From Bifidobacterium myosotis (GTDB taxonomy: Bacteria; Actinomycetota; Actinomycetes; Actinomycetales; Bifidobacteriaceae), in contig NZ_MWWW01000006.1 of assembly GCF_002259745.1 (NCBI RefSeq), positions 1-64,000 on the forward strand: DNA of 64,000 bases, read 5' to 3'. Made by a program: the position numbers and the translations under genes. This document shows positions 9,696 to 19,252 of this stretch, piece by piece; the first letter of the stretch is position 1; the number at the start of each line of letters is the position of its first letter. A model generated the notes under the pieces. It did not search any database, was not told where the DNA came from, and was given only the letters and a program-made list of their open reading frames with translations.

Positions 9696-10796
9696 ATGAA
9701 CTGTCCTCAATGCGGCACGCCGCTCGAGCCCGACAGCCTGTTCTGTTCCGAATGCGGCTATCATCTGTCCGATGCGGAGGCGGCACAGGCGATGCAGGCG
9801 GCACAGGCGGCACCATCACTGTGGCCGACACCATCAACGTATCCGGCATCGGCGTCACCGATCCCCCAGCCTGTGAGGCAGTCGGGCATCCCCACCCAGC
9901 CGCTGCCGGTCATGCCCGGGCTCGGCTCCTCCCTATCCAACGGCGCGGATGCCAGTGCCTCGGCGGCGAGCGCAGCCGGCAATCCCCCGGCATACGCCAG
10001 TTACGCCACGTCCTCCGGCGTGCGCCCGCCCGCCTCGGCGGCTCCCGGCATCGCAACCACCACGGCCACGGCGACCGGGCTGACGCGAGGGCAGAAGATC
10101 ATCGTCGCCTTGGGCGGCATGCTGGCGGTGCTGTTGATTGTGCTGTGCGTGATGCTGTGGATGTCGATGTCCGGCTCGTCCGGCGCACCCGCCGCCGGCT
10201 CCTCCACGACCTCGCAGTCCAGCGAATCCGGGGCGTCCGACAATGCGAACGGTTCCTCGAAGGACTCGAACGACACTTCGGACGGCGATGCGTCGAACGG
10301 TTCCTCATCCGGCACATCAAAGAACTCCGGCACATCCGAGAATCAGAACGACGATTCCGACAAGGCCGACAGCCAGTACGGCTCCACGAGCGAGCCGCCG
10401 TCCCCCACACTCAAGTCCTATTCCAAGAACGGGTTCATGGTGAGCGTGCCGGACAATTTCAAGGAATACGGCACCAGCACGAACGAGAGCCCCGGCTACA
10501 CCTTCACCGGTTCCGGCATGGAGATCACCGCTTGGCGCGTGGCCAATAATGGCGTATCATCCGCCGACGAGCTCGCCCGACTCAAAGCCAGTGCCGAAGT
10601 GGACGTCGCCTATGAGCTCGACGCAGACCCGTCCGTCTATGTCAGCTACGAGCGGGACGGCGACATCTATTACATCCGCGAGATCGTCTCGGACGAAGGC
10701 ATCATCGGCGTGCAGCTGCGGTATCCGAAGGCCCACCGGTCCATGTACGACTCGCTGACCGAGACCATCCCGCCCACACTCACATTCAGCGAGTGA
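9696..10796 (+). CDS. Zinc-ribbon, single-pass membrane protein
   Basis: 366 residues from the ATG at 9696 (GAGAGGGGAAAAA upstream). The N-terminus is a zinc ribbon with Cys3, Cys6, Cys17 and Cys20. An Ala/Pro/Ser-rich linker leads to one membrane helix (about 130-153, KIIVALGGMLAVLLIVLCVM). Then come a Ser/Asp/Gly-rich spacer and an extracytoplasmic domain of about 110 residues (from GFMVSVPDNFKEYG) that I do not recognise. Layout suggests the zinc ribbon is cytoplasmic and the C-terminal domain outside. A possible -10 (TACAAT, 9644-9649) lies about 45 bases upstream. Convergent with the phosphatase gene, leaving only 11 bases between stops. Function unknown. Confidence 0.8.
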   Translation: MNCPQCGTPLEPDSLFCSECGYHLSDAEAAQAMQAAQAAPSLWPTPSTYPASASPIPQPVRQSGIPTQPLPVMPGLGSSLSNGADASASAASAAGNPPAYASYATSSGVRPPASAAPGIATTTATATGLTRGQKIIVALGGMLAVLLIVLCVMLWMSMSGSSGAPAAGSSTTSQSSESGASDNANGSSKDSNDTSDGDASNGSSSGTSKNSGTSENQNDDSDKADSQYGSTSEPPSPTLKSYSKNGFMVSVPDNFKEYGTSTNESPGYTFTGSGMEITAWRVANNGVSSADELARLKASAEVDVAYELDADPSVYVSYERDGDIYYIREIVSDEGIIGVQLRYPKAHRSMYDSLTETIPPTLTFSE

Positions 10797-10807
10797 TCTG
10801 AACTCGC

Positions 10808-12448
10808 CTACGCCCTCCGCCGCCTGACAACAGTGACTGCCACGCCGGCGATCACGGCCACGGCCAGTGCGATGCCCACGGCGATGACCGCGGAGCGCTG
10901 AGCGGTATGCATCGTGGTGAGGTCTGGCCCGGCGGCTGCCGCGCTGTTCTCACCGGCAGCCGCGTCGGAGGCGGGGTGACCGCCCTTGTCGGCGTACTGG
11001 GCGTTGACCACAGTGGGACCATCCAGGGCGACCTTATCGGCGGTCTCCACCTTGGCCACATCACCGTTCTCGTCGAGGGTCACGCGGGCGGACAAGGCCT
11101 TGGCCCAATTGATCCGCTGCCAGCCGTCGCTCGACTTCCACAACGGATAGCCGGAATCAAGCGCGGTAGCCTTGAGGATGGCCTCGCGTTGGTCGGCGTG
11201 CAGCTGCGGGTAGGCGAGCCGCAGCACATCGGCTGCTCCGCGCGGCGCCTTGAATTCGGCACCCGCCTCGGACTTGACCTGCGGGAAGGTGTAGGTCATG
11301 CGCGCGGTGTAGACACGCACAGCGGAGGCCTGGTCCTTGACCGGTTCAGTGGCCACCGGATCAAGGAAGTCATTGGAATACCCGCCCGAACCGTTGGCCT
11401 TGAGATCGGCGATGCACTCGGCGAGCGTCGAGCCATGGCCATCGGCCTTGCACCGTTCGGTCAGGTAGTCGCGCAGTTGTCGGGCGGCGGGCACGATGGC
11501 CGAGGAGTATTCGTTGTGCCAGTACTGCCCGTTCTGCGCGGAGGCGCCGATGCGCCCGCCCATGATGTCGAGCGGGTAATGGACGCCCAGCACAATGCGG
11601 TTGTTGCCCGCCTCGGAGGCACGGGCGAGAATCTGCGGGGCCAGCTCCGGAAGGATGCCGGCCAGCGCGATGCCCCACGAATAGGCTGCGGTGGTGTGCC
11701 CGGAGGGGTACGAGCTGTTCTTCTGCAGGTTGGAGTACCCGGGGATGTGTTCGAGCCACGAAGGCGACAGCTTGATATCGAGTGTGGCGGGCAGTCCGGC
11801 AAGGTCGTTGGTGCCGTCGAAGGTGCTCACGCTGCGGTCGAGGTACGGTCGGGGATGCATGGCCGCCCTCTTGGATTGGTAGGTGGAGGCCACGTTGAAC
11901 TTGAACAGGTCGGAGATGCGGTTGAGTCTGCCCTGCTTGAAGCCCTCGCTCATGTACTTGCCGAGTACCGGACCGAGCGCGTCGGGCATGGTCTCCTCGC
12001 CGTACAGGTCGGAGTCGATGAGGGCGCGTTTGCGCTGGTCGGTGAGTCCGTTCTCATCAGCCCCTTCGGCCGCGCGATGGTTGATGTCGAGGGTGATGTC
12101 CTCGTCGAGCTTCATGGTCGTGGCGTCCAGCACCTTGCCGCCCTGCTGCTTGCTTTTCGGTGCCTGCCAGTAGTCCTTCTCGTAATCGGAGAGCAGGGCG
12201 ACCCAGTCCGGGTTCGGCAGTTGGTCGGCTTGGGCGACGGCAGGGGTCGCGGCCGACAGGGCGAGCGGGATGAGCAATGCCGTCGTCATCAGCGCCGCCA
12301 GCGGGATGCGGGCGCGGGACCGGGAACGAGCACCGGCAGGGGCGCAGGCGCGGGAGCATGCATCGGCAACAGTACGGACGGCGGCCGGGACGCGCACGGA
12401 ATTAAGCCCGGAAACGAACACGGCGGATAGGTTTCGGAACAGCTTCAT
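10808..12448 (-). CDS. Secreted, membrane-anchored PAP2-family acid phosphatase
   Basis: 546 residues from the ATG at 12446-12448; an in-frame TTG three codons upstream is the alternative. There is a long N-terminal signal region (hydrophobic ALMTTALLIPLALSAATPAVA). The PAP2 active-site motifs are present: KxxxxxxRP-like PYLDRS, PSGHTTAAYSWG, and NRIVLGVHYPLDIMGG with the catalytic His and Asp. This matches class A nonspecific acid phosphatases. The C-terminus has a membrane helix (VIAVGIALAVAVIAGVAVTVV) and a basic tail, so the enzyme should be tethered on the outer face of the membrane. Unusually, the start codon lies in the loop of a 19-bp hairpin. Confidence 0.85.
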   Translation of the reverse strand: MKLFRNLSAVFVSGLNSVRVPAAVRTVADACSRACAPAGARSRSRARIPLAALMTTALLIPLALSAATPAVAQADQLPNPDWVALLSDYEKDYWQAPKSKQQGGKVLDATTMKLDEDITLDINHRAAEGADENGLTDQRKRALIDSDLYGEETMPDALGPVLGKYMSEGFKQGRLNRISDLFKFNVASTYQSKRAAMHPRPYLDRSVSTFDGTNDLAGLPATLDIKLSPSWLEHIPGYSNLQKNSSYPSGHTTAAYSWGIALAGILPELAPQILARASEAGNNRIVLGVHYPLDIMGGRIGASAQNGQYWHNEYSSAIVPAARQLRDYLTERCKADGHGSTLAECIADLKANGSGGYSNDFLDPVATEPVKDQASAVRVYTARMTYTFPQVKSEAGAEFKAPRGAADVLRLAYPQLHADQREAILKATALDSGYPLWKSSDGWQRINWAKALSARVTLDENGDVAKVETADKVALDGPTVVNAQYADKGGHPASDAAAGENSAAAAGPDLTTMHTAQRSAVIAVGIALAVAVIAGVAVTVVRRRRA

Positions 12449-12468
12449 GTGTTCCAACCTATCCGCCG
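12421..12468 (-). promoter_or_regulatory. Start-codon hairpin of the PAP2 phosphatase gene
   Basis: A perfect 13-bp inverted repeat (12421-12433 with 12456-12468) stacks on a 6-bp stem (12436-12441 with 12450-12455) across a two-base bulge. The 8-base loop (12442-12449) reads CATGAAGC in the mRNA and contains the ATG. Half of the stem is coding sequence. In an mRNA that starts upstream, this would bury the ribosome site and control initiation; as DNA it could also be an operator. Confidence 0.75.
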
Positions 12469-12602
12469 TGCCGCTACGTAGTGCGGAAACCAGTCGAATA
12501 CTCGGTGAACTCTTCGTGCCGCCCTAGCGCATGGCTAGTGGACCGCTCCGCATAAGAGAGAATCCATAACGAAACGGAGCCGGCGGCTGCACTATCCAAA
12601 AG

Positions 12603-13862
12603 TCAGATCTTCGGACGCCCTCCGAGGTCGGTGTGTCCCTTGCCGATGTCGTTGCCGTGCTTGAAGTTGCGCTCGATCTTCGGCATGGGATTGACATGAC
12701 CATTCTTATGCTGCTCGGCTCCGGACGCCCCGCCATCGCCCTGCGCATGACCTTGCGCCCCCTTCGGCTTGCGCTTCGGCTCGGGCATAAGGAACGCCGG
12801 GAACTCGCCGGTGGGCGGATCGATCTGCGACTCGGGCTGCGTGGCATCGTATCCCTGCTCGTACCGGGTGCGACGCCAGTTGCGAATCGAGGCATTGGTG
12901 CCACGGTGATGCACATGGTACTTGCGCGGCGTGCCGCCGAGCGGCAGTTCCTCGACCTCCTTGGCCACGGCGATCTGGTTCACGTTGGAGGCGTCGCCGG
13001 CCGCGATGGGCGCCACCGGCTCGGGTTCGGCAGGTGCGGCAGTGCGCTGCTGCATACGAGCGGGCAGCCATTCGGCCAGTCGCGACAGCAGCCAACAGGC
13101 GATGAAGTAGATCACGGCCGCCATGACCAGCGTCTGCAGGATGTTGAAGTACATCGAGCCCAGACGGCGCGATTCCTGCAGCAGGTCGGTGTACATGATG
13201 ATCGAGCCGAGCGCGGTGTCCTTCAGCACCACGACCAGCTGGGTCACGGCCGCCGGCAGCATGGCGTACACGGCCTGCGGCACCTCGATGGACATCAACG
13301 ACTGCGATTCGGTCAGTCCCAAGGCAAGCGAGGCCTCGCGCTGGCCGTTCGGCAGATTGCCGACGCCGGAGCGCACCAGCTCGGCCACGACGGAGCCGTT
13401 GTAGAGCACGAGAGCCAGCACCACGGCCCAATAGGATGGACTCGGCAGACCGGCGAAGGCGAACCAGCGCCAGAAGAAGATCATGAGCAGCAGCACGGGC
13501 ACGGCGCGGCAGAACTCGACGATGACTGCGGACACGCCGCGCACCAACGGGTTCGGCAGCAGTCGGCCGACACCGAAGACCAGACCGAACGCCACGGCGC
13601 CGATCACGGCCACCACCGTGGCCTTGACGGTCATCCACAGGCCCGGCAGGTAGAAGTCGGTCCACGCCTCACGCTCCAGCGCCGGCTTCCACAGCTCCCA
13701 GCTGAGCTGGTTCTCACCGTCCGGCGGATTGTGCAGCCGCATGAGGATGAGCACGAGAACAACCGCGAACACCAGACCGGCGATCCAGTTGGCGATGCGG
13801 ATGGTGCGCCGGCCCTTGGGACCGGGCGCGTCGAACAGCACGGAATTCGAAGTATCGGCCAT
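12603..13862 (-). CDS. gluD: Glutamate-type ABC transporter permease GluD
   Basis: 419 residues. Residues about 25-280 form an amino-acid ABC permease of the HisM/GltK type, with an EAA-like loop (REASLALGLTESQSLMSIEVPQA region) and about five to six membrane helices. Compared with the usual size of about 230-280, it has a hydrophilic, charged C-terminal extension of roughly 140 residues rich in Arg, Pro, Gln and Gly. The role of this tail is unknown. Fourth gene of gluA-B-C-D, four bases after gluC. With GluC it forms the channel for glutamate or a related amino acid. Confidence 0.85.
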   Translation of the reverse strand: MADTSNSVLFDAPGPKGRRTIRIANWIAGLVFAVVLVLILMRLHNPPDGENQLSWELWKPALEREAWTDFYLPGLWMTVKATVVAVIGAVAFGLVFGVGRLLPNPLVRGVSAVIVEFCRAVPVLLLMIFFWRWFAFAGLPSPSYWAVVLALVLYNGSVVAELVRSGVGNLPNGQREASLALGLTESQSLMSIEVPQAVYAMLPAAVTQLVVVLKDTALGSIIMYTDLLQESRRLGSMYFNILQTLVMAAVIYFIACWLLSRLAEWLPARMQQRTAAPAEPEPVAPIAAGDASNVNQIAVAKEVEELPLGGTPRKYHVHHRGTNASIRNWRRTRYEQGYDATQPESQIDPPTGEFPAFLMPEPKRKPKGAQGHAQGDGGASGAEQHKNGHVNPMPKIERNFKHGNDIGKGHTDLGGRPKI

Positions 13863-13866
13863 GACG

Positions 13867-14544
13867 TCACCTCCTCACGGCGAGCTTGTTGGACAGGTAC
13901 GTGGTGAGCATGCCGATCGGGATGATCAGAATCACGTAGCCAAACGCGAAGATCAGGAAGATCTGGACGATCACGTCGGGGCGGAACTCGATCATCTGGC
14001 TCATCAGCGAGGACGTCTCCGTGGAGACGGACGCCGCGGCGGCCACGGTGGAGTTCTTGAGCAGCGCGATGAGCGTGTTGCCCAGCGGCGCCACCGAACC
14101 ACGGAAGGCCTGCGGCAGGATGATCTCGGTGGCGGACTGCATGAAGCCCAATCCGAGCGCGCGTGCGGCCTCGGCCTGTCCGAGCGGCACGGTGTTGATG
14201 CCCGAACGCAGCGATTCGCACACGAACGCCGCCGTGTACAGGCTCAGGCCGGTCACCGCCAGCCAGAAGAAGTTCGTGGCGAAGGTATCGGAGAAGGTGA
14301 GTTTCAACTGCGCGTAGGCGCCCAGCACCATGAACACCATGATGATGGTGAGCGGCAGGTTCTTGAACAGCTCCACGTATGCGGCGGCGACCGCGCGCAG
14401 CGAAGAGATCGGCGAGATGCGCATGACCACGAGGATCACGCCGAGGATCAGCGAGAACAGTGCGCTCCACAGGGTCAGTTCGATGTTGACCAGGAAGGCG
14501 CCCGGCACGTCGTATTGGCCGAGCAGACTGAGGAATCCGTTCAT
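13867..14544 (-). CDS. gluC: Glutamate-type ABC transporter permease GluC
   Basis: 225 residues, normal for a polar amino-acid ABC permease. It has an N-terminal periplasmic-side start (MNGFLSLLGQYDVPGAFLVN), about five membrane helices, and the cytoplasmic coupling loop EAARALGLGFMQSATEIILPQA. Its start shares a base with the gluB stop (TGATG), implying coupling. It pairs with GluD to form the membrane channel. Assignment to glutamate rests on operon layout and resemblance to corynebacterial gluABCD; related polar amino acids are possible. Confidence 0.85.
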   Translation of the reverse strand: MNGFLSLLGQYDVPGAFLVNIELTLWSALFSLILGVILVVMRISPISSLRAVAAAYVELFKNLPLTIIMVFMVLGAYAQLKLTFSDTFATNFFWLAVTGLSLYTAAFVCESLRSGINTVPLGQAEAARALGLGFMQSATEIILPQAFRGSVAPLGNTLIALLKNSTVAAAASVSTETSSLMSQMIEFRPDVIVQIFLIFAFGYVILIIPIGMLTTYLSNKLAVRR

Positions 14545-15383
14545 CAGGCATCCTCCCCCTCATTCGGCGTGGGCGGGTTGTAGCGCACGTCAGGCGTGTA
14601 GTTGGTGCCCGACGTGTTGTCGCTGACGGCCTTCTCCCACGAACCGTCCTGAATCATGTCCACGATGGCGTTGTTGATCTTGGTGGCGAGTTTCGTATCG
14701 CCCTTCTTGATGCCCACGCCGTAGTATTCCTGCGTGAACGGCTTGCCCACCACCCGCAGCTTGCCACGCGACGCGGAGGCCAGGCCGGCCAGAATGATGT
14801 CGTCGGTGGTCACCGCGTCCACGATGCCGGAGAACAGTGCGGTGGCGCATTCGGCGTATCCGGGCTGCTCCATGAGCTGCACCTCGGAGGCGAACTTCTC
14901 CTTGACCGTGGCTGCCGAAGTCGAGCCGGTGACCGAGCAAAGCCTCTTGCCGTTGAGATCCTGCGGACCGTTGATGGACTGGTCGTCCTTGCGCACCAAC
15001 AGGTCCTGGCCGGCCACGAAGTACGGGCCGGCGAAGGACACGGCCTTCTTGCGTTCGTCGGTGATCGAATAGGTGGCGAGGATCATGTCCACGTCACCGT
15101 TCTGGAGCATAGCCTCGCGCTGCTTGGACGGGGCCTCCTTCCAGACGATCTCGTCCTCGGAATAGCCGAGCTTCTTGGCGATGTACTTGGCCACGTCCAC
15201 GTCGAAGCCGACGTAAGTGCCGGACTTCTTGAAGCCGAGTCCGGGCTGGTCGAATTTGATGCCGATGCGGATTTTGCCCGCCTCGTCCGCGCCGCATGCG
15301 GCCAGCGACATCGTGCAGGCCACGGCGGCGAGCGCGGCTATCGTCCGCACGGCCATCCGTTTCATGGTTCTGGTGAAAGTCAT
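14544..15383 (-). CDS. gluB: Glutamate-type ABC transporter substrate-binding lipoprotein GluB
   Basis: 279 residues from the ATG at 15381-15383, preceded by AAGGGAAG. It has a lipoprotein signal with lipobox LAAC and lipid-anchored Cys30. The mature part is a family 3 periplasmic-type binding domain: GIKFDQPGLGFK, GFDVDVAKYIAKKLG, DMILATYSITDERKK and FAGPYF are diagnostic. It captures the amino acid outside and delivers it to GluCD. About 210 bases separate it from gluA, enough for a processing or attenuation site. Confidence 0.88.
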   Translation of the reverse strand: MTFTRTMKRMAVRTIAALAAVACTMSLAACGADEAGKIRIGIKFDQPGLGFKKSGTYVGFDVDVAKYIAKKLGYSEDEIVWKEAPSKQREAMLQNGDVDMILATYSITDERKKAVSFAGPYFVAGQDLLVRKDDQSINGPQDLNGKRLCSVTGSTSAATVKEKFASEVQLMEQPGYAECATALFSGIVDAVTTDDIILAGLASASRGKLRVVGKPFTQEYYGVGIKKGDTKLATKINNAIVDMIQDGSWEKAVSDNTSGTNYTPDVRYNPPTPNEGEDA

Positions 15384-15596
15384 ATGCGTATTTGCTTCCC
15401 TTGCGTTCTTCCTCTTCGTGTTCCTTGAGCTCTCGCGTCCTTCGCCCGTCGCCGATGGACGAACCCCTGCCGGTACTGGGCATCCGTATCGACCATCTTG
15501 CGGCTGCCGATGCGACCGCACCGAGCGTGTTCCGTGGTTCGCCTCATATCCGAACGATTCCGCCGGCTTGGTGGACCGTTCCGGCGAATCCCGGCG

Positions 15597-16451
<855 letters not shown>

Positions 16452-16746
16452 GAAGGGGAGAATAACACAGCTCTGTTTCCTGCGTGTTCACATCATGTCC
16501 ACATGTTGACCGGGACGTGGACCACGTTGACTGCATCAGCCGTTCATGCGGCGCGTCGTCGCTGCAACGAATTTGCTTTACTCGAAGTAAAGAGTTATGC
16601 TTTACTTGCATGCAAGTAAAAGTGATAATCACACCGGAACGCAACCAGCCAATACAACACCGTCGAGGCAACGCGGCACATACGCAACGCCATCAAACGA
16701 CCCGTTTGAACCATCCCAACAAACCAGCTCACGAACGGAGACCACC
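16452..16746. other. Divergent promoter region, gluA and the 16747 membrane protein
   Basis: These 295 bases separate gluA (minus) from the plus-strand gene and must contain both promoters. The right half contains two TTTACT/AGTAAA palindromes (listed separately). GTCCAC and GTGGAC at about 16496-16520 form a weaker inverted pair nearer gluA. The open frame that begins inside the palindrome is rejected as coding. Confidence 0.5.
16577..16620. promoter_or_regulatory. Two related palindromic operators
   Basis: TTTACTTGCATGCAAGTAAA at 16601-16620 is a perfect 20-bp palindrome. TTTACTCGAAGTAAA at 16577-16591 repeats its outer half-sites with shorter spacing. They lie 130-170 bases upstream of a membrane-protein gene followed by a winged-helix regulator, which is the obvious candidate to bind them. 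Autoregulation is an inference. Confidence 0.7.
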
Positions 16747-17343
16747 ATGACCACCAACAAGCCCCACATCCCAACTTCGAACGACACAACCGACCCGACC
16801 GCCATCGACCGCACCGCGGCCACGAATCTTCTGGCCCAGTTGCAGCAGGACCGCGAGGTCAACGCTGACCGCATCATGGCACCGAAATGGTACTACGCTA
16901 TCAGCGGCCTGATCGCGATGATCGTATGCCTCACATTCAGCGACTTCGTATCCGAGATGGGCTTCCACTCCGACGCCAGCGGATGGTGGATCGGCGCGTC
17001 GCTTCCCTCCGCCGACATAATGGAAATCATCCTCCTTCTAGTGGCCTCGTACGTCGGACTCCAGGTGAACGCCTGGCGCGCACGTCAGATCGGCTCGGAC
17101 TTCGACACGTTCGGAGGGCTGATCGCTCCGCGTAATGCAGCGATGTGGGCGATGGCGGTGGCGCTGTATGCACTCAGCCTCCTCGGATTGGCCCTCATCC
17201 TCTTGGGCGGTCTGGGGCTGCAGTGGCTTCCCGACCAGACGTCGGTCATCACCCTGGCAATGGGTGCGCTCGGCTGGTTCGGCGAATACGGCTACGACCG
17301 CTACTGCGCCCGACTCGTGAAGCGGGGTGACTATGTCATCTGA
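16747..17343 (+). CDS. Multi-pass membrane protein, partner of the downstream regulator
   Basis: 198 residues from the ATG at 16747 (ACGGAGA upstream). A hydrophilic N-terminus of about 45 residues precedes four predicted membrane helices (about 50-70, 85-110, 130-158 and 163-180). It ends in a basic cytoplasmic tail (YDRYCARLVKRGDYV). I see no catalytic motif; it belongs to the uncharacterised small membrane proteins that sit in pairs with a winged-helix regulator. It overlaps the next gene by about 11 bases, so the two are translated from one transcript. Likely autoregulated through the upstream palindromes. Confidence 0.8.
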   Translation: MTTNKPHIPTSNDTTDPTAIDRTAATNLLAQLQQDREVNADRIMAPKWYYAISGLIAMIVCLTFSDFVSEMGFHSDASGWWIGASLPSADIMEIILLLVASYVGLQVNAWRARQIGSDFDTFGGLIAPRNAAMWAMAVALYALSLLGLALILLGGLGLQWLPDQTSVITLAMGALGWFGEYGYDRYCARLVKRGDYVI

Positions 17344-17665
17344 TCACACGCACAGCAGCGTCGAGCCCCGCTTCGACGAGATCATCCACGAACCGATGCG
17401 ACTGCGCATCTGCGGACTGCTCTCCGGCATGAAGGAGGTGCCGTTCGCCACAATCCGCGAAACGCTCGGACTGAGCGACGCGATGTGCTCACGGCACCTC
17501 AAAACCCTCGCCGACTGCGGCTACGTAATCCTGACCAAGCGCCGGGGCGAATCGAACCGGCACATGGTCGTCTGGGCGAGCATCACCCCCGAAGGCAGGA
17601 CCGCGATGACCGCGCATCTCGCCGCTCTGCGCGCCATCGCCGCCGGAGACCTGCTCGACGGCTGA
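17333..17665 (+). CDS. Winged-helix (MarR/ArsR-like) transcriptional regulator
   Basis: 110 residues from the ATG at 17333; a GTG at 17327 is equally possible. A single winged helix-turn-helix covers most of the protein: EPMRLRICGLLSG, then helix-turn-helix FATIRETLGLSDAMCSRHLKTLADCGYV and wing ILTKRRGESNRHMVVW. This resembles the small regulators that pair with membrane proteins of the preceding type. The palindromes at 16577-16620 are its probable operators. The two genes may sense a membrane-active compound, but no ligand is evident. Confidence 0.85.
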   Translation: MSSDHTHSSVEPRFDEIIHEPMRLRICGLLSGMKEVPFATIRETLGLSDAMCSRHLKTLADCGYVILTKRRGESNRHMVVWASITPEGRTAMTAHLAALRAIAAGDLLDG

Positions 17666-17683
17666 CGCACCGAAACGATTCCG

Positions 17684-18685
17684 TCACCCCAAGCGGTGGG
17701 CCCGCCGGTATTCGGACGGAGTCATGCCGGTCTCCTGCCGGAACCGACGGTTGAAGTTCGACAGGTTCGCATACCCGCACTGCGCAGGTATCTCGGAGAC
17801 CGAATCGTTGCCGGACACCAGCAACCGACAGGCGAGCGCGATGCGCAGTCGCCGCACGAAATCCGAGAACGTGCGTCCACTTATCCGATGGAAGGCGCGG
17901 GAGAACATCGACGGGCTCATGCCCACGCTCGCCGCGGTGGATTCCAGACTCAGCGTACCGTCGGTCAGATGGATGGCCACATAGTCAAGCGCCGCATTCA
18001 CGCGGTCGTCGCCCTCAGCCAACCGGGAGCCGTCCGGCACATAGTCGTGCAGCAGAATCGTATGCCATTCGTCCCGCGGGGCTGCGGCGAACACCTGCAC
18101 GAGTTCCAGCAGATCGATGAACTGGCTCAACCCGCTGTGCTCCCCCATGCGCTCCAGCAACCGCCACCCCTCGGCGGCGGACGCGCCGGTCAGACTGATC
18201 ACCCGTTTCGACCGTTCCATCAGCGCGGCGAGCGCGGCGGTGTCCGGAATCATGCGGATGAGCTGTTCGAACACGCGCGGACGCACCTGACAGTACACGT
18301 CACGGTGCGGGAATTCGCGGGCGGTGTTGAGGTTGGAGAGCCACATATGCGGCACATTGCTGCCAATCATCGTCACCTGCCCTGCGGAGAACGGCACCAT
18401 CGCATCACCGATGAGCATGGTGCCCGGCCCCTCGCGGATGAGATGGAATTCGATGTCCTCATGGTGATGCCATCGGATGCTGGAATCAGGATAACCGTGC
18501 CGGTTCCAATGAATCACCGAATCGGCGGGCGGCATCACGAATTCGACCTCGCCCAAATCCTTCCTGCCCCGGAAGGCGTCGGCGTCCGGCAGTACACCGT
18601 AATACTCGCGGGGAACCGCACCAGGCAGACGTTCCTCACGATCCTCGGCTTCATGCGTAGCGGCGTCGCCGCTTGGTTTCCGCAT
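17684..18685 (-). CDS. AraC-family transcriptional regulator
   Basis: 333 residues. The N-terminal half is a cupin-type sensing domain (WHHHEDIEFHLIREGPGTML, then GQVTMIGSNVPHMW). The C-terminal 100 residues have two helix-turn-helix units: LSLESTAASVGMSPSMFSRAFHRISG and the second with CGYANLSNFNRRFRQETGMTPSEYRR. The pattern is typical of sugar-responsive AraC regulators. It lies 15 bases after the deacylase-like gene on the same strand and is probably co-transcribed. No target operon is obvious in the neighbourhood, and no sugar-utilisation gene is next to it. Confidence 0.9.
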   Translation of the reverse strand: MRKPSGDAATHEAEDREERLPGAVPREYYGVLPDADAFRGRKDLGEVEFVMPPADSVIHWNRHGYPDSSIRWHHHEDIEFHLIREGPGTMLIGDAMVPFSAGQVTMIGSNVPHMWLSNLNTAREFPHRDVYCQVRPRVFEQLIRMIPDTAALAALMERSKRVISLTGASAAEGWRLLERMGEHSGLSQFIDLLELVQVFAAAPRDEWHTILLHDYVPDGSRLAEGDDRVNAALDYVAIHLTDGTLSLESTAASVGMSPSMFSRAFHRISGRTFSDFVRRLRIALACRLLVSGNDSVSEIPAQCGYANLSNFNRRFRQETGMTPSEYRRAHRLG

Positions 18686-18700
18686 ATGATATCGCTTCGG

Positions 18701-19252
18701 TTACCCGCTTGGCTTGCCAAGGGCGGGCACGAACTGCACGCCGGGGATGTCGGCGAAGATGGAGCCGTCCACCACCAGCTTGGACGGACGGATGCCCGAG
18801 CCCAGATACAGCTTCGGAATCGAGAGGATGTGCTGGTCCACCAGCAGCGGCCAGCCGTCCGGCAGACCGATCGGCGACATGCCGCCCGATTCCATGCCGG
18901 TGGCCTCCACAGCGGCGTCGATGGGCGCGAAGCTCACCTTGGAGACCTCGAGCGTGTGCTTGACCACGCCGTTCAGATCGGCGCGGGTATCCGCCGTGAC
19001 GAACGCCGCAGCGAACTCCGGCGGCGCCTTGCGGGTCTTGTGCGTGTGGACCACGACCACGTTGCCCGTAATCTCGAACGGGATACCGTACTTCGGGCAC
19101 CACAGATCGGTGTCCGACTCCTCGTCCGAATTGATGGTCACGCCAAGGATCTTGCTCTCCGGCACGCCGGCCGCCACCAGCTCGTTGAGCTTGTCGAATA
19201 CCGGCTTGGCCAGTAGGTCGCCGTCATGCCAGTCCAGAATCTCCAACGTCAT
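18701..19252 (-). CDS. YbaK/ProX-type aminoacyl-tRNA deacylase-like protein
   Basis: 183 residues from the ATG at 19250-19252, chosen because AGGGGG lies about 10 bases upstream; upstream ATGs sit directly on it. The core matches the YbaK/prolyl-tRNA editing fold: hydrophobic VVVVHTHKTRKAP, PIDAAVEATGMESGGMSPIGLPDGWPLLVD (conserved G-G-x-P region) and LGSGIRPSKLVV. These stand-alone editing proteins hydrolyse mischarged tRNAs such as Cys- or Ala-tRNA(Pro). The exact substrate cannot be told from sequence. Downstream gene on the same strand is the AraC regulator. Confidence 0.78.
   Translation of the reverse strand: MTLEILDWHDGDLLAKPVFDKLNELVAAGVPESKILGVTINSDEESDTDLWCPKYGIPFEITGNVVVVHTHKTRKAPPEFAAAFVTADTRADLNGVVKHTLEVSKVSFAPIDAAVEATGMESGGMSPIGLPDGWPLLVDQHILSIPKLYLGSGIRPSKLVVDGSIFADIPGVQFVPALGKPSG

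Noticed and set aside
9597-9764. Upstream extension of the helicase gene
   Set aside because: The added residues overlap the promoter of the zinc-ribbon gene, and the ATG at 9596 has a good ribosome site.
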